Positions 34,070 through 43,936 of a DNA stretch of 64,000 bases are shown piece after piece. The DNA is from Marinobacter sp. Arc7-DN-1 (GTDB taxonomy: Bacteria; Pseudomonadota; Gammaproteobacteria; Pseudomonadales; Oleiphilaceae). Location: assembly GCF_003441595.1 (NCBI RefSeq), contig NZ_CP031848.1, forward strand, positions 3,100,001 through 3,164,000, read 5' to 3'. The position numbers and the translations under genes were made by a program. The notes below the pieces were generated by a model. The model was not told the DNA's origin and made no database searches. It was given only the letters and a program-made list of their open reading frames with translations. Every line of letters starts with the position of its first letter. Positions within the stretch are counted from its first letter, which is position 1.

Positions 34070-36412
34070 ATGAACAGTATCTCCAGGCGCATCGCCGACG
34101 AGCTCGGTGTCCGCGAGCAACAGGTTAATGCCACCGTCGCCCTGCTCGACGAGGGTTCCACCGTTCCGTTTATCGCACGTTACCGGAAAGAGGTGACCGG
34201 TTCGCTGGACGACAGCCAGCTGAGGAACCTGGAGGAGCGTCTGCGCTATCTGCGGGAACTGGAAGACCGTCGCGCCACCATCCTCAAGAGTATTGAGGAG
34301 CAGGGCAAACTGACCGATGAGCTCAAGGCCAGCATTAACGAGGCGGATGCCAAGAACCGCCTGGAAGATCTCTACCTGCCGTATAAGCCCAAGCGCCGGA
34401 CCAAGGCCCAGATTGCCCGGGAAGCCGGCCTGGAGGCCCTGGCGGATGCCTTGTATGACGACCCGACACAGGATCCGGAAATTACCGCGCAGTCCTACCT
34501 GAACAAAGAGGCAGGTGTGGAAGACACCAAGGCCGCCCTGGATGGAGCCCGTTACATTCTGATGGAGCGCTTTGCCGAGGACGCCGAGTTGCTGGGCAGC
34601 CTGCGGGATTTGATCTGGCAGGAAGGCCAGTTGAAAGTGACCGTGGTGGAAGGCAAGGAAAACGAAGGGGCCAAGTTCCGGGACTATTTTGATCATGTCG
34701 AGCCGTTGAAAAAGGTGCCGTCCCACCGTGCTCTGGCCATCCTGCGTGGCCGCAACGAAGGCATCCTGGCCTACAGTATCGTGGTTGGCGATGCTGATGC
34801 TGATCGCCGCACGCCCCATCCGGCGGAGCAGCGGATTGCTGCCCGCTGGAACATCCGGGATAACGACCGTGCCGCTGACAAGTGGCTGTCGGAAGTGGTG
34901 CGCTGGACCTGGCGGGTCAAGCTCTCAACCCAGATTGAAACCGATCTCATGGCCCAGGTGCGTGAAGCCGCCGAGACCGAAGCCATTAATGTTTTCGCCG
35001 CCAACCTCAAAGATCTTCTGCTGCTAGCCCCGGCCGGCCCGCGCCCGACACTAGGGCTGGACCCGGGGCTGCGTACCGGTGTGAAGGTGGCCGTTATCGA
35101 CGGTACCGGGCAGGTGGTGGGCCACGGAGCCATATACCCCCACGCACCCAAGAACCAGTGGGACCGCTCCATCGAGCAGCTGGCGGCCTGGTGTCGGGAG
35201 TATAAGATCGAGCTGGTGGCTATCGGCAACGGTACTGCGTCCCGGGAAACCGAGAAGCTGGTGGGCGACCTGAGCAAACGTTATCCGGAACTCAAACTGG
35301 CCCGAATCGTGGTTAGCGAATCCGGTGCTTCCATATATTCGGCCTCCGAATTTGCCTCCAAAGAGCTGCCGGATCTGGATGTGACCATTCGTGGTGCCGT
35401 GTCCATTGCCCGCCGCCTGCAGGATCCGCTGGCGGAACTGGTGAAGATTGAGCCGAAATCCATCGGGGTGGGGCAGTACCAGCACGATGTGTCCCAGGTG
35501 CAGTTATCCCGCAGCCTGGATGCGGTGGTGGAAGACTGTGTAAACGGCGTGGGCGTGGATCTGAACACCGCTTCGGCGCCTCTGCTGGCACGGGTGTCTG
35601 GTCTGAATCAGACCATCGCCCAGAACATCATTGAATTCCGCAACCAGAACGGCATGTTCCGTAACCGCAAGCAACTGCTGAAGGTCACCCGGCTCGGGGA
35701 CCGGACGTTTGAGCAGGCGGCGGGCTTTCTGCGGATCGCCGGTGGCGAGAATCCGCTGGACCGGTCTTCTGTTCACCCGGAAGCCTATGGGGTGGTGGAG
35801 GCTATCGCCGCGCGCAACAACCGCAAGGTCGACGATATTGTCGGGGATTCTGCATTTTTACGTGGTCTGAACCCCCAGGATTACGTAACTGAACGGTTCG
35901 GATTGCCCACCATCAAGGACATCATCTCCGAGCTGGAGAAGCCGGGCCGGGATCCGCGCCCGGAATTCCGTTTTGCCAGCTTCGAGGAGGGCGTTGAAAC
36001 CCTCAATGACCTGAAGCCGGGCATGGTACTGGAGGGTTCCGTCACCAACGTGACCAACTTCGGCGCCTTTGTGGACATCGGCGTCCATCAGGATGGGCTG
36101 GTGCATATTTCGGCGCTGTCCCACACGTTTGTCAAGGACCCGCGGGAAGTGGTCAAAGCCGGGGATATCGTTAAGGTGAAGGTGCTGGAGGTGGACATCC
36201 CGCGCAAACGGATCGCCCTGACCATGCGCATGGACGATCAGCCTGGCGAGAAAAATGAGGGCAAACCGACGGGTGGAAACCGCGCCGGTGCCAGCCAGAA
36301 AGCCGGTCATCGAAACAGCCGTAGCTCTGGCTCCGGCGAGAAATCCCGGCAGGGTGCCATGGCGGGCGCACTTGCCCAGGCACTGGCTTCGGCCCGCAAG
36401 GACAGCCGTTAA
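34070..36412 (+). CDS. tex: Tex-type RNA-binding transcription accessory protein
   Basis: 780 residues. Domains in order: N-terminal helical Tex region, YqgF/RNase-H-like domain ([17 protein letters not shown] near residue 330), helix-hairpin-helix repeats ([20 protein letters not shown]), and S1 domain ([20 protein letters not shown]). The tail is Lys/Arg/Gly-rich. Tex binds RNA and influences transcription and translation. The YqgF domain of Tex is generally thought not to be a nuclease. It follows the GGDEF/EAL gene by about 50 bp. Confidence 0.95.
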   Translation: MNSISRRIADELGVREQQVNATVALLDEGSTVPFIARYRKEVTGSLDDSQLRNLEERLRYLRELEDRRATILKSIEEQGKLTDELKASINEADAKNRLEDLYLPYKPKRRTKAQIAREAGLEALADALYDDPTQDPEITAQSYLNKEAGVEDTKAALDGARYILMERFAEDAELLGSLRDLIWQEGQLKVTVVEGKENEGAKFRDYFDHVEPLKKVPSHRALAILRGRNEGILAYSIVVGDADADRRTPHPAEQRIAARWNIRDNDRAADKWLSEVVRWTWRVKLSTQIETDLMAQVREAAETEAINVFAANLKDLLLLAPAGPRPTLGLDPGLRTGVKVAVIDGTGQVVGHGAIYPHAPKNQWDRSIEQLAAWCREYKIELVAIGNGTASRETEKLVGDLSKRYPELKLARIVVSESGASIYSASEFASKELPDLDVTIRGAVSIARRLQDPLAELVKIEPKSIGVGQYQHDVSQVQLSRSLDAVVEDCVNGVGVDLNTASAPLLARVSGLNQTIAQNIIEFRNQNGMFRNRKQLLKVTRLGDRTFEQAAGFLRIAGGENPLDRSSVHPEAYGVVEAIAARNNRKVDDIVGDSAFLRGLNPQDYVTERFGLPTIKDIISELEKPGRDPRPEFRFASFEEGVETLNDLKPGMVLEGSVTNVTNFGAFVDIGVHQDGLVHISALSHTFVKDPREVVKAGDIVKVKVLEVDIPRKRIALTMRMDDQPGEKNEGKPTGGNRAGASQKAGHRNSRSSGSGEKSRQGAMAGALAQALASARKDSR

Positions 36413-36431
36413 CAGGCTTTTAATCTTTTCA

Positions 36432-36465
36432 CCGGTCGGTCCCGCTCACGAGGAGGGACCGGTCG
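36432..36465 (+). promoter_or_regulatory. Hairpin between tex and gshA
   Basis: CCGGTCGGTCCC (36432-36443) pairs with GGGACCGGTCG (36455-36465) over an 11-base loop, with two wobble pairs. No T run follows. It ends 15 bp before the gshA start and just before its ribosome-binding site. It could be a weak terminator for tex or a leader structure for gshA. Confidence 0.4.
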
Positions 36466-36480
36466 CAGCAGGAGTCGACC

Positions 36481-38034
36481 ATGGCTGAATCCCGCCATTC
36501 CGTATTTCGCCAGTTCGCAGCCAGCGACTGGCACGGTTTCCTCAAGGGTGTCGAGAAAGAAGGGCTGCGGGTGGACCGCAACGGGTTCATCGCCCAGACG
36601 CCGCATCCGGAAGCCCTGGGTTCAGCGCTGACCCATCCGCGAATTACCACCGATTATTCCGAAGCCCTGCTGGAGCTGATCACGCCTGTGTTTGACAGCA
36701 CTGGCGGGATGCTCAACTCCCTGAGGGATACTCATACGTTTGTTCAGGAGAATCTCGGCGACGAAGTGTTCTGGGCAGCCAGCATGCCCTGTGAGCTGGA
36801 TGGAGATCCGAGTATTCCCATTGCAGAATACGGCAGCTCCAACATTGGCCGTCTCAAGCACGTTTACCGCCAGGGGCTGGCGGTTCGCTATGGCCGGATG
36901 ATGCAGAGCATCGCCGGCGCTCACTACAACCTGTCATTGCCGGACAGTTTCTGGCGGAAATGGCAGGAGGCTCTGGGTGATCAGCAAAGCCTGAAGGACT
37001 TCAAATCGGACCAGTATTTCTGGCTGATCCGGAATTTCCGGCGCCGGAGCTGGCTGCTGATGCTGCTGTTTGGTGCTTCTCCGGCACTGGATGCGAGCTT
37101 TGTTGTCGATGTCAGCCATGATCTGAGTCGGTTTGATGAGCGCACCTGGTACGGCGAATACGCCACTTCCCTGCGTATGGGTGATCTGGGTTACCACAAC
37201 AACGCCCAGGCTTCCCTGAACATCTGTTTCAATGAGCTCAGCACCTACACCGGGACCCTGGACCGGGCCATCCATACTGCCTGGCCGGCTTACGAGGAGA
37301 TCGGTACCCGCCGGGGCGACCAATTCATTCAGATCAACACCAGTGTCCTGCAGATTGAAAACGAGTATTACAGTGCCGTGCGGCCCAAGCGAACCACAGA
37401 ACGGGAAGAAAAACCCATTCAGGCCCTTGAAGCCCGGGGTGTGGAATATATTGAGGTGCGTTGCCTGGATCTGGATCCGTTCTCTCCGGTCGGCGTGAAC
37501 GAAGCCCAGATCGATTTCCTGGATCTGTTTCTTTTGGATTGCCTGCTGTCAGCCTCTCCCCGTATTGGCGACGCCGAGTGCGAGCGGCTGGACGATAACT
37601 ACAAGGATGTGGTGGCCCGTGGACGCTATCGGGAACTGACCCTTTGCCGTGGAGGGCAGCGCACGCCGGTACCAGAGGCCGCGACTGGTCTGCTTGAGCA
37701 ACTGGAACCCCTGGCGGAGCTGCTGGATGGCTGGCAAGGGGGCGATACCTACCGCAAGGCCCTGGCCGCCCAGCGAGAGGTGATGTCTGGCGAGGGGGCC
37801 GCGCCCTCGGCCCGGGTGCTTGACGCCATGCGTTCGTCTGGCCTGGGGCACCGGGAGTGGGGTATGGAAATGGCGCGCCAGCATCAGCAAACCCTGAGGC
37901 AGGAAGGCCTGGATGCCGACGTACGCAAAGCCTTTGAAACCATGACCGCGGACTCCCTGTCGGACCAGCAGCAAATGGAGCGGGCCGATACCCTGGCGTT
38001 TGGCGAGTTTCTGGAGCACTACCTGCGCTCCTGA
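36481..38034 (+). CDS. gshA: Glutamate-cysteine ligase (proteobacterial GshA)
   Basis: 517 residues, family length. GVEKEGLRVDRNGFIAQTPH opens the ATP/glutamate site, ITTDYSEALLELITP is the conserved acidic motif, and HYNLSLPDSFWRKWQ follows. It catalyses the first step of glutathione synthesis. GGAG 6 bp upstream sets the start. Confidence 0.95.
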   Translation: MAESRHSVFRQFAASDWHGFLKGVEKEGLRVDRNGFIAQTPHPEALGSALTHPRITTDYSEALLELITPVFDSTGGMLNSLRDTHTFVQENLGDEVFWAASMPCELDGDPSIPIAEYGSSNIGRLKHVYRQGLAVRYGRMMQSIAGAHYNLSLPDSFWRKWQEALGDQQSLKDFKSDQYFWLIRNFRRRSWLLMLLFGASPALDASFVVDVSHDLSRFDERTWYGEYATSLRMGDLGYHNNAQASLNICFNELSTYTGTLDRAIHTAWPAYEEIGTRRGDQFIQINTSVLQIENEYYSAVRPKRTTEREEKPIQALEARGVEYIEVRCLDLDPFSPVGVNEAQIDFLDLFLLDCLLSASPRIGDAECERLDDNYKDVVARGRYRELTLCRGGQRTPVPEAATGLLEQLEPLAELLDGWQGGDTYRKALAAQREVMSGEGAAPSARVLDAMRSSGLGHREWGMEMARQHQQTLRQEGLDADVRKAFETMTADSLSDQQQMERADTLAFGEFLEHYLRS

Positions 38035-38155
38035 ACCGGTGGCCAGGTCCGCCTTCTCATTTGTCTGCGGACCTGACGCACAGAAACTGAACAAAGATTT
38101 GTCACCCTCCGGTCAGCCTGTTAATTTTTGTAACATCAGGATCGGAGGAGTCGGC

Positions 38156-38371
38156 ATGGCAAGGGATATCAAACTTGGCTGGGATGTGGAAGCTCTGAAC
38201 AAGGCTTACCGCCAGGGTTACATGGCGGCCACGATGAATATGGACAAGACACGCTGCCCCTACCGGGGCGATGTCGTCATCGCGGCCTGGGAGGCCGGAT
38301 GGGATGATGCCGATCTGGTTGCCTGTGAAAACCGGGACAAAGGCGACGACCTGTTTTCACAAATCGCCTGA
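38156..38371 (+). CDS. rmf: Ribosome modulation factor
   Basis: 71 residues from ATG 38156, set by the strong ribosome-binding site CGGAGGAG. The core AYRQGYMAATMNMDKTRCPY, then RGDVVIAAWEAGWDDA, matches Rmf, which pairs stationary-phase ribosomes into 100S dimers. It is longer than the 55-residue E. coli protein and its tail is acidic (CENRDKGDDLF). Confidence 0.87.
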   Translation: MARDIKLGWDVEALNKAYRQGYMAATMNMDKTRCPYRGDVVIAAWEAGWDDADLVACENRDKGDDLFSQIA

Positions 38372-38397
38372 GTCCTCGCCTCTGGCCGCGTCTCGCA

Positions 38398-38847
38398 CTA
38401 TTTCTGCACGACGAATTCCGTAAACAGTACGCCGGCGATGCTTTCGCCGGTCTGTTGCTCTTCCAGTACGGCATTTATCCGTTGTTTTGCTTCCTCACGG
38501 AGCGCCTGCTGACCTTCCATGGAAGTCAGGCGTTCGATATCCGTTTGCTCGCCAAAAAGCATCACCAGCTCATGTCGCAATCGCGGCATGTGAGCCTCCA
38601 GAGCCGGCCGGGTGCTCGCGCTCCGGGCCCGGAGACTGACCGCTGCCTTCAGATAGGTCGGCTTGTTGTCTGCAGCGCCCACGTGGGTGACAAACGCCGG
38701 ATCCATGCTGATGTAGTCGGTGAAGCCACTGTCTTCCTGCACTACCTCCTCTTCTGAGGTTTCCTCATCCTGGGAAACCGCCGGCAGGGAGACCAGTGAA
38801 AGCAGCAGGAAGATCATAGTGAGAACAGGTTTTGGCTGGTGTGTCAT
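38398..38847 (-). CDS. FliL-like protein
   Basis: 149 residues with a signal peptide or membrane anchor (VLTMIFLLLSLVSLPAVSQ). The C-terminal domain (KAAVSLRARSASTRPALEAH, then RHELVMLFGEQT, LREEAKQRINAVLEEQQTGE) follows the FliL pattern. FliL supports flagellar motor torque, but no other flagellar gene is near, so this is a stand-alone paralogue of uncertain role. Confidence 0.75.
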   Translation of the reverse strand: MTHQPKPVLTMIFLLLSLVSLPAVSQDEETSEEEVVQEDSGFTDYISMDPAFVTHVGAADNKPTYLKAAVSLRARSASTRPALEAHMPRLRHELVMLFGEQTDIERLTSMEGQQALREEAKQRINAVLEEQQTGESIAGVLFTEFVVQK

Positions 38848-38969
38848 AGGCTTGAAGTTGATCGTGGTTTAGGGTTTAGTGACGAGTCGGAGGCGATATC
38901 GCCGGTAGCACCGAGAATAGCAGGCCCGGTGCGAGGTTGCAGTTTCAATTCACGAATCGAGGTGTTCTT

Positions 38970-39476
38970 TTGACCAGCAGATGGGTTTTCGGGCTTATTT
39001 TCCTTGTGTGTGCCGCACTTCTGGGCGTCGCGTTTTATATGGAACATGTGATGGGGCTCGAGCCCTGCCCGCTATGCTGGCTGCAGCGTTTCGGATTCAT
39101 GGGGGCTGGCCTGGTCAGCTTTCTGGCCCTGCTGCAGGGGCCTACCGGATTCGGGGTTCGTATTTATGGCTTCCTGCTGGTACTGACCGCCGGTGCCGGG
39201 CTTGGCGTGGCCAGCCGGCAGTTGTGGCTGCAGAGCCTGCCGGCGGATCAGGTGCCCGCCTGTGGCCCTTCGGTCGACTATATGCTGGAGGTGCTGCCCT
39301 GGTTTGAGGTGCTCTCCACCGCCCTGAGAGGCACCGGGGATTGCGCCCAGGTAGTGTGGCGGTTCCTGGGGCTGAGTATTCCCGGCTGGACAGCGGTGTT
39401 CTTTTCACTGCTGGTGATTATCGGGCTGATTCTGGTGTTTCGCCGGCGAAAGTCCGGGGAGTGGATTCGGAGCTGA
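38970..39476 (+). CDS. dsbB: Disulfide bond formation protein DsbB
   Basis: 168 residues if TTG 38970 is used, chosen for GAGGTG upstream and the usual DsbB N-terminus; an upstream start at 38937 is possible. Four membrane helices. The quinone-side pair is Cys33-x-x-Cys36 (EPCPLC) and the second periplasmic pair is Cys98 and Cys125 (PACGPS, GDCAQ). It reoxidises DsbA with quinones. The end is Arg-rich and cytoplasmic. Confidence 0.9.
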   Translation: MTSRWVFGLIFLVCAALLGVAFYMEHVMGLEPCPLCWLQRFGFMGAGLVSFLALLQGPTGFGVRIYGFLLVLTAGAGLGVASRQLWLQSLPADQVPACGPSVDYMLEVLPWFEVLSTALRGTGDCAQVVWRFLGLSIPGWTAVFFSLLVIIGLILVFRRRKSGEWIRS

Positions 39477-39578
39477 AACGGTTGCGGGGGACCGCTGGCA
39501 TGGGGTAACTTGACCGAAACCTGAGAAACATCAAAACCGAAACAGAAGTGCCGGAATACCAAGCGGAGAACAGGCGTC

Positions 39579-40058
39579 ATGTTGGAAAATTGCCGAAATG
39601 CCAGGGAGCGTTGGGGTGGCGTCAGCGAACTGATTGATCGCTGGCTCAAGGAACGTCAGGAGCTGTTGGTTCATTACTGTGATCTGTCCGGAGAGAGCGA
39701 CTTTTCACAGACAGAAGCGCTGAGAGAGAAATTCGTGCGCCTGTGCGAAGTGCTTGTGGATTATGTCTCCACGGGCCATTTCGAAATCTATGAGCAACTG
39801 GTCAGCGAGGCCCGTGAATTTAACGATGGTGGCCTGGAACTGGCTGCGAAGGTTTATCCCCGGATTGAGCAGACGACAGAGGTCGCCCTTAACTTCAATG
39901 ACCGCCTGGACGACAGGGAGCTGTCTGAGGAGGACGTGAAAGCGCTGTTTGGCGAACTGTCGAAGCTCGGCGAAACCCTCGAGACCCGGTTCGAGATGGA
40001 AGATTTCCTGATTGAGCACCTTCACAATGCCCATGCGGGTAAAGTAGCGCCTGCCTGA
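39579..40058 (+). CDS. rsd: Rsd/AlgQ anti-sigma-70 protein
   Basis: 159 residues, all helical. LENCRNARERWGGVSELIDR, then WLKERQELLVHYCDLSG, is the Rsd/AlgQ signature. It binds region 4 of sigma-70 and shifts RNA polymerase towards other sigma factors; in Pseudomonas the homologue AlgQ activates alginate genes. It is followed by a strong terminator. Confidence 0.93.
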   Translation: MLENCRNARERWGGVSELIDRWLKERQELLVHYCDLSGESDFSQTEALREKFVRLCEVLVDYVSTGHFEIYEQLVSEAREFNDGGLELAAKVYPRIEQTTEVALNFNDRLDDRELSEEDVKALFGELSKLGETLETRFEMEDFLIEHLHNAHAGKVAPA

Positions 40059-40072
40059 GAAATGTCTGATAT

Positions 40073-40113
40073 AAAAAAAGCCCCGGTTCGGTGTTGCCGA
40101 CCGGGGCTTTTTT
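40073..40113. terminator. Bidirectional terminator between rsd and the FKBP gene
   Basis: An A7 run, GCCCCGGTTCGG, loop TGTTG, CCGACCGGGGC and T7 form a strong symmetrical stem. Genes converge here. Confidence 0.93.
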
Positions 40114-40156
40114 ATGGCCGCAATTTCACAAACTGCGGCCTGATCTGATCGGTACT

Positions 40157-40873
40157 TTACTCTCCGGATTCCGGATTGACGTCCAGAAGCTCGACATCGA
40201 ATACCAGGGTCTCGTTCGGGCCGATGGCACGGTTGCCGCCCGGGCCGTAGGCCAGGTCAGATGGAATATAGAGCTTGTAGCGGGCGCCCTCGCTCATCAG
40301 CTGCAGACCTTCGGTCCAGCCCGGGATAACCTGGTTCAGGGCAAAGGTTACTGGCTCGCCACGCTCGCGGGAGCTGTCAAAGACTTCGCCGGACAGGAGT
40401 TCGCCAGTGTAGTGTACCTGGACGGTATCGGTTTCCGCAGGCTTTTCGCCGTCGCCTTTCTCCAGCACTTCGTATTGCAGGCCGGATTCAGTGGTCTTTA
40501 CACCGTCGCGTTCGGCATTCTCCGCCAGGAAAGCCTTGCCAGCCTCAAGATTCTTGCTGGCCAGCTCTTCCGTCTGCTTGGTCTGCTCTTCCTGAAGCTG
40601 CTGCTGATAGGCCATCAGGGCCTGCTGGATTTCCTCACGGCTCATGCGCCTGGCTTCTTCATCGCCGGCCTGGCCATGCTGAATGCCCTGAAGGAACTGG
40701 TCCATCTGCAGATTCGGCAGATCGTTGCTCATGCGCTCACCGAGAACCAGACCCATGCCATAGCTGACCTTCTGGTCGGTTGACTCCAGTTTGGGTTGTT
40801 CCGGAGCCTCGGGTGGTGTTGAGCAGCCAGCGACGAGGCCGGTCACTGCCAGTGCGAGGAGCGTCTTTTTCAT
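40157..40873 (-). CDS. FKBP-type peptidyl-prolyl isomerase lipoprotein (FkpA/Mip-like)
   Basis: 238 residues. The lipobox VAGC places a lipid-modified Cys near residue 17. The N-terminal dimerisation domain (VSYGMGLVLGERMSND) and a long helix with QQQLQEEQTKQTEEL come before the FKBP domain (VHYTGELLSGEVFDSS, IPGWTEGLQLMSEG, IPSDLAYGPGG). It is a periplasmic folding helper anchored in a membrane. Confidence 0.92.
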   Translation of the reverse strand: MKKTLLALAVTGLVAGCSTPPEAPEQPKLESTDQKVSYGMGLVLGERMSNDLPNLQMDQFLQGIQHGQAGDEEARRMSREEIQQALMAYQQQLQEEQTKQTEELASKNLEAGKAFLAENAERDGVKTTESGLQYEVLEKGDGEKPAETDTVQVHYTGELLSGEVFDSSRERGEPVTFALNQVIPGWTEGLQLMSEGARYKLYIPSDLAYGPGGNRAIGPNETLVFDVELLDVNPESGE

Positions 40874-40999
40874 TGCTTCATCCTTTATAACGTCTGTGCA
40901 TGGGGCTGAGCCCCGTGTTGTGTTTGTCAGAACGGAGAAGGTAACGGGTTCCGGCGCGAGATGCCACTGAACATGTGTTAAGAATCCGGACGGGTCAGA

Positions 41000-41386
41000 T
41001 CAACTGTCGTTGTTGTCGGCTGCTGAAGGGCCCAGAGAAAATGGCGCGGTGTAGGGGGACTGCCAGTCGGGCTCCGATTCCGGAGTGCGGTTGAGTGGCG
41101 AAGCCTTGTCCCGCCGCTCGATGGCCAGCGTGTACCAGGGCCCCTGTTTCGGGGGCTGGTCTGCATAATGCCAACTGCCGTCCGTGTCCTTCCATTTGAA
41201 CACAATTTCCGGACCCTCGGTTGGAATCGGGGACGGTACCAGGCCTTCAAAGGCCGGGATTTCCGGCTGTTCCTCGTCTGCAACCGGTTCGGATACCTGC
41301 TCCGGATCGTTGAGTCCGAAGATAATCAGCAACAACAGTAACCCGAGGGCGGGAAACGAGAGCCTTATGAGCCATTTCATTATCAT
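41000..41386 (-). CDS. Small membrane-anchored protein with DUF4124-like C-terminus
   Basis: 128 residues from ATG 41386, which overlaps the preceding gene's TGA (ATGA). One N-terminal membrane helix (LSFPALGLLLLLIIFGL), then an acidic Pro-rich linker and a compact domain (FKWKDTDGSWHYADQPPKQG) of the DUF4124 kind. The role is unknown. Confidence 0.75.
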   Translation of the reverse strand: MIMKWLIRLSFPALGLLLLLIIFGLNDPEQVSEPVADEEQPEIPAFEGLVPSPIPTEGPEIVFKWKDTDGSWHYADQPPKQGPWYTLAIERRDKASPLNRTPESEPDWQSPYTAPFSLGPSAADNNDS

Positions 41387-41940
41387 GGCTGGTGGTCTCC
41401 CTTTGGGAAGTTGGCCAGGGCTGTGCCCAGTGCATTCAGCAGGGGCCCGGCACGGTCATCGATTCGCGATGCCGGTGCAGCCGCGGCAAGGTTGGTTCTG
41501 ATCAGCGTATCGAGTCCTTGCATGTCAGATTGTTCCGGGTTGTTGGTCATTAGCGTCCGCCAGGCCAGGGCCAGCTCTATCTGTTCGGCTTCGAGTTCCA
41601 GGCCGGCGATGCCGGTGCGAAGCTGGTGATACCTGCCGGCCATGCCCGGCAGGGATTTTCTCGCGCTACGCAGCGCACCGGTTACACGGTCGCGCCACTC
41701 TGTTACCGTAGCGTCCTCGACCCCGGCGAAGGCCCTGTCAGACAGTGCGAGCCAGGCTGCAGTCAGAATCCGCGTCACGCTCCAGCCCTGGTTCTGAAGC
41801 GCCAGGCAGCTGTCCTGAACGTCCGGAAGCTTCCAGAACGCCAGTGCAAAACACCAGAGTGGATTCTCCGGTTCCAGATCTGCCGGCAATTCCAACGGCG
41901 GTGTCGATAAATCCGGGATGGTTGCCGAGCGGAGCGACAT
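41383..41940 (-). CDS. TIGR02444 family protein
   Basis: 185 residues from ATG 41940; a start at 41988 would overlap the divergent ABC-F gene. NPLWCFALAFWKLPDVQDSC and ALQNQGWSVTRILTAAWLAL are the family pattern. Function is unknown. It is commonly encoded next to YheS-type ABC-F genes, as here. Confidence 0.8.
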   Translation of the reverse strand: MSLRSATIPDLSTPPLELPADLEPENPLWCFALAFWKLPDVQDSCLALQNQGWSVTRILTAAWLALSDRAFAGVEDATVTEWRDRVTGALRSARKSLPGMAGRYHQLRTGIAGLELEAEQIELALAWRTLMTNNPEQSDMQGLDTLIRTNLAAAAPASRIDDRAGPLLNALGTALANFPKGDHQP

Positions 41941-41986
41941 AGGCGCTGTGCCTTCCCTGAACACTTTACGTTGATAAAATGAAAAC

Positions 41987-43930
41987 ATGTTAACGATAAC
42001 CGATCTCAGTTTACAACGGGGCGGCGTCTGGTTGCTAGAATCCGTCAGCCTCACGGTCCAGCCCGGCCAGCGAGTGGCCATCGTCGGCGCCAACGGTGCC
42101 GGCAAATCCAGCCTTTTCCAGCTGTTGCTGGGCCAGTTGTCACCGGAACAGGGCGCGGTTTCGCTGCCCGGGGGCTGCCGCATTGCCCACATGGCCCAGG
42201 AAGTCGAAGCCTCAGGGCGCAGCGCCCGGGATTTTGTTCTTGATGGCGATCTCGATCTGCGCCGCCTGGAGCGGGAGCTGGCTCAGGCTGAAGCCGCCGG
42301 TGATGACCATGCCATTGCCCGCATACACGGTGAGCTGGACGTGCACGAGGCCTGGTCCGCGGCCCGTCGCGCCGAGGCGCTGATAAGGGGGCTGGGTTTC
42401 TCGGACGAGGACGCGGACCGGCCGGTATCGGCGTTTTCCGGTGGCTGGCGGATCCGCCTGAACCTGGCCCAGGCCCTGATGCGACCGTCAGACCTGCTGC
42501 TGCTCGATGAACCCACCAACCATCTGGATCTGGATGCCTGTCTGTGGCTGGAAAACTGGCTGCGCCGGTATCAGGGTACCTTGCTGTTCATTTCCCACGA
42601 CCGTGATTTCATGGATCGGGTCGCTACCCATGTGGTGCATTTCGACCGCCGGAAGCTGGAGCTTTATACGGGTAATTACTCTGCCTTTGAAGGCCAGCGC
42701 AGCGAACGTCTGGCCCAGCAGCAGGCTGGGTTCGAGCGCCAGCAGGCCAGGATTGCCGAGATTCAGCGCTTCATCGACCGCTTCAAGGCGCAGGCTACCA
42801 AGGCCCGTCAGGCCCAGAGCCGGGTGAAGGCCCTGGAACGTATGGAGCGCATTGCACCGGCCCATATTGATTCGCCCTTCAGCTTTGAGTTTCCGGTCGC
42901 GGAAAAGGTCTCCAACCCCCTGTTGTCGATACGCAATGGCAGGGCCGGACACGGCAATACCACAATCCTCGACGGCATCAACCTGACCCTGTTACCCGGC
43001 AGCCGGATTGGTCTGCTGGGCCCCAACGGTGCGGGTAAATCCACCCTGATGGATACGCTGAGGGGCGAAGGCACCCTGTTGTCCGGAGAACGTACCTGTG
43101 GCGAGCATCTGGCCATTGGCTATTTTGCCCAGCATCAGCTGGAATCCCTGGACCTGGATGCCAGCCCGTTCCTGCATCTGCAGCGGCTGGCACCAAAGGC
43201 CTCGGAACAGGGTATCCGGAACTTCCTCGGCGGCTTTGATTTTCATGGTGATGAGGCCCTGAGCCCTGTCCGTTCGTTCTCCGGTGGCGAAAAGGCCAGG
43301 GTGGCACTGGCGGTGATCGCCTGGCAGAAACCGAACCTGCTCCTTCTGGACGAGCCGACCAACCACCTGGATCTGGAAATGCGCCAGGCCCTGACCATGG
43401 CCCTGCAAAACTTTGAGGGTGCCATTGTGGTGGTTTCCCACGACCGGCACTTGCTGAGAAACACCGTGGACGAATTCTGGCTGGTGAACGATGGCCGGGT
43501 TGTTGAGTATCAGGGTGACCTTGAAGACTACGAGCGCTGGCTGGCAGACCGTCGCAAGGACGAAACCGAAGCACCAAAGCGATTGCAGACTGGCCAGCAA
43601 GACCCGGTGGAACCCGCGGTTGGAACCGGCGAAAGCGCCGATGACCGAAAGGCCCGCAAGCGCGCGGAGGCAGCCCTCCGGCAAAAGCTCAGCCCCTATC
43701 GCAAGCAGCAGACCTCCCTGGAAAAGGAAATGGAGCAGTTGCACCGGAGACTGTCGGTGCTGGAGGAAGAGCTCGCGGACCCGGGGCTGTATGAAGAAAG
43801 CCATAAGGTCCGGATGAAAGAGTTGCTCGGCGAGCAGGCCATTTCAAAAAGCCGCCTCGAAGAGGTTGAGGCGCAGTGGCTGGAAGTCAGTGAAGCTGTG
43901 GAATCGCTGGAGGCGGAGCTGGCGGATTGA
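41987..43930 (+). CDS. yheS: ABC-F ATPase, YheS type
   Basis: 647 residues with two ABC cassettes and no membrane domain. Cassette 1: GANGAGKSS, FSGGWRIRLNLAQAL, LLLDEPTNHLDLD. Cassette 2: GPNGAGKST, FSGGEKARVALAVI, LLLDEPTNHLDLEM. The linker (RFIDRFKAQATKARQAQSRV) is of ABC-F type; a coiled-coil C-terminus follows. ABC-F proteins act on the ribosomal E site. It is divergent from the TIGR02444 gene. Confidence 0.92.
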   Translation: MLTITDLSLQRGGVWLLESVSLTVQPGQRVAIVGANGAGKSSLFQLLLGQLSPEQGAVSLPGGCRIAHMAQEVEASGRSARDFVLDGDLDLRRLERELAQAEAAGDDHAIARIHGELDVHEAWSAARRAEALIRGLGFSDEDADRPVSAFSGGWRIRLNLAQALMRPSDLLLLDEPTNHLDLDACLWLENWLRRYQGTLLFISHDRDFMDRVATHVVHFDRRKLELYTGNYSAFEGQRSERLAQQQAGFERQQARIAEIQRFIDRFKAQATKARQAQSRVKALERMERIAPAHIDSPFSFEFPVAEKVSNPLLSIRNGRAGHGNTTILDGINLTLLPGSRIGLLGPNGAGKSTLMDTLRGEGTLLSGERTCGEHLAIGYFAQHQLESLDLDASPFLHLQRLAPKASEQGIRNFLGGFDFHGDEALSPVRSFSGGEKARVALAVIAWQKPNLLLLDEPTNHLDLEMRQALTMALQNFEGAIVVVSHDRHLLRNTVDEFWLVNDGRVVEYQGDLEDYERWLADRRKDETEAPKRLQTGQQDPVEPAVGTGESADDRKARKRAEAALRQKLSPYRKQQTSLEKEMEQLHRRLSVLEEELADPGLYEESHKVRMKELLGEQAISKSRLEEVEAQWLEVSEAVESLEAELAD

Positions 43931-43936
43931 CTGCCC

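Noticed and set aside
32320..34161. A 613-residue minus-strand open frame over the GGDEF/EAL gene
   Set aside because: It mirrors the real gene; the plus strand carries the GGDEF/EAL motifs and a start.
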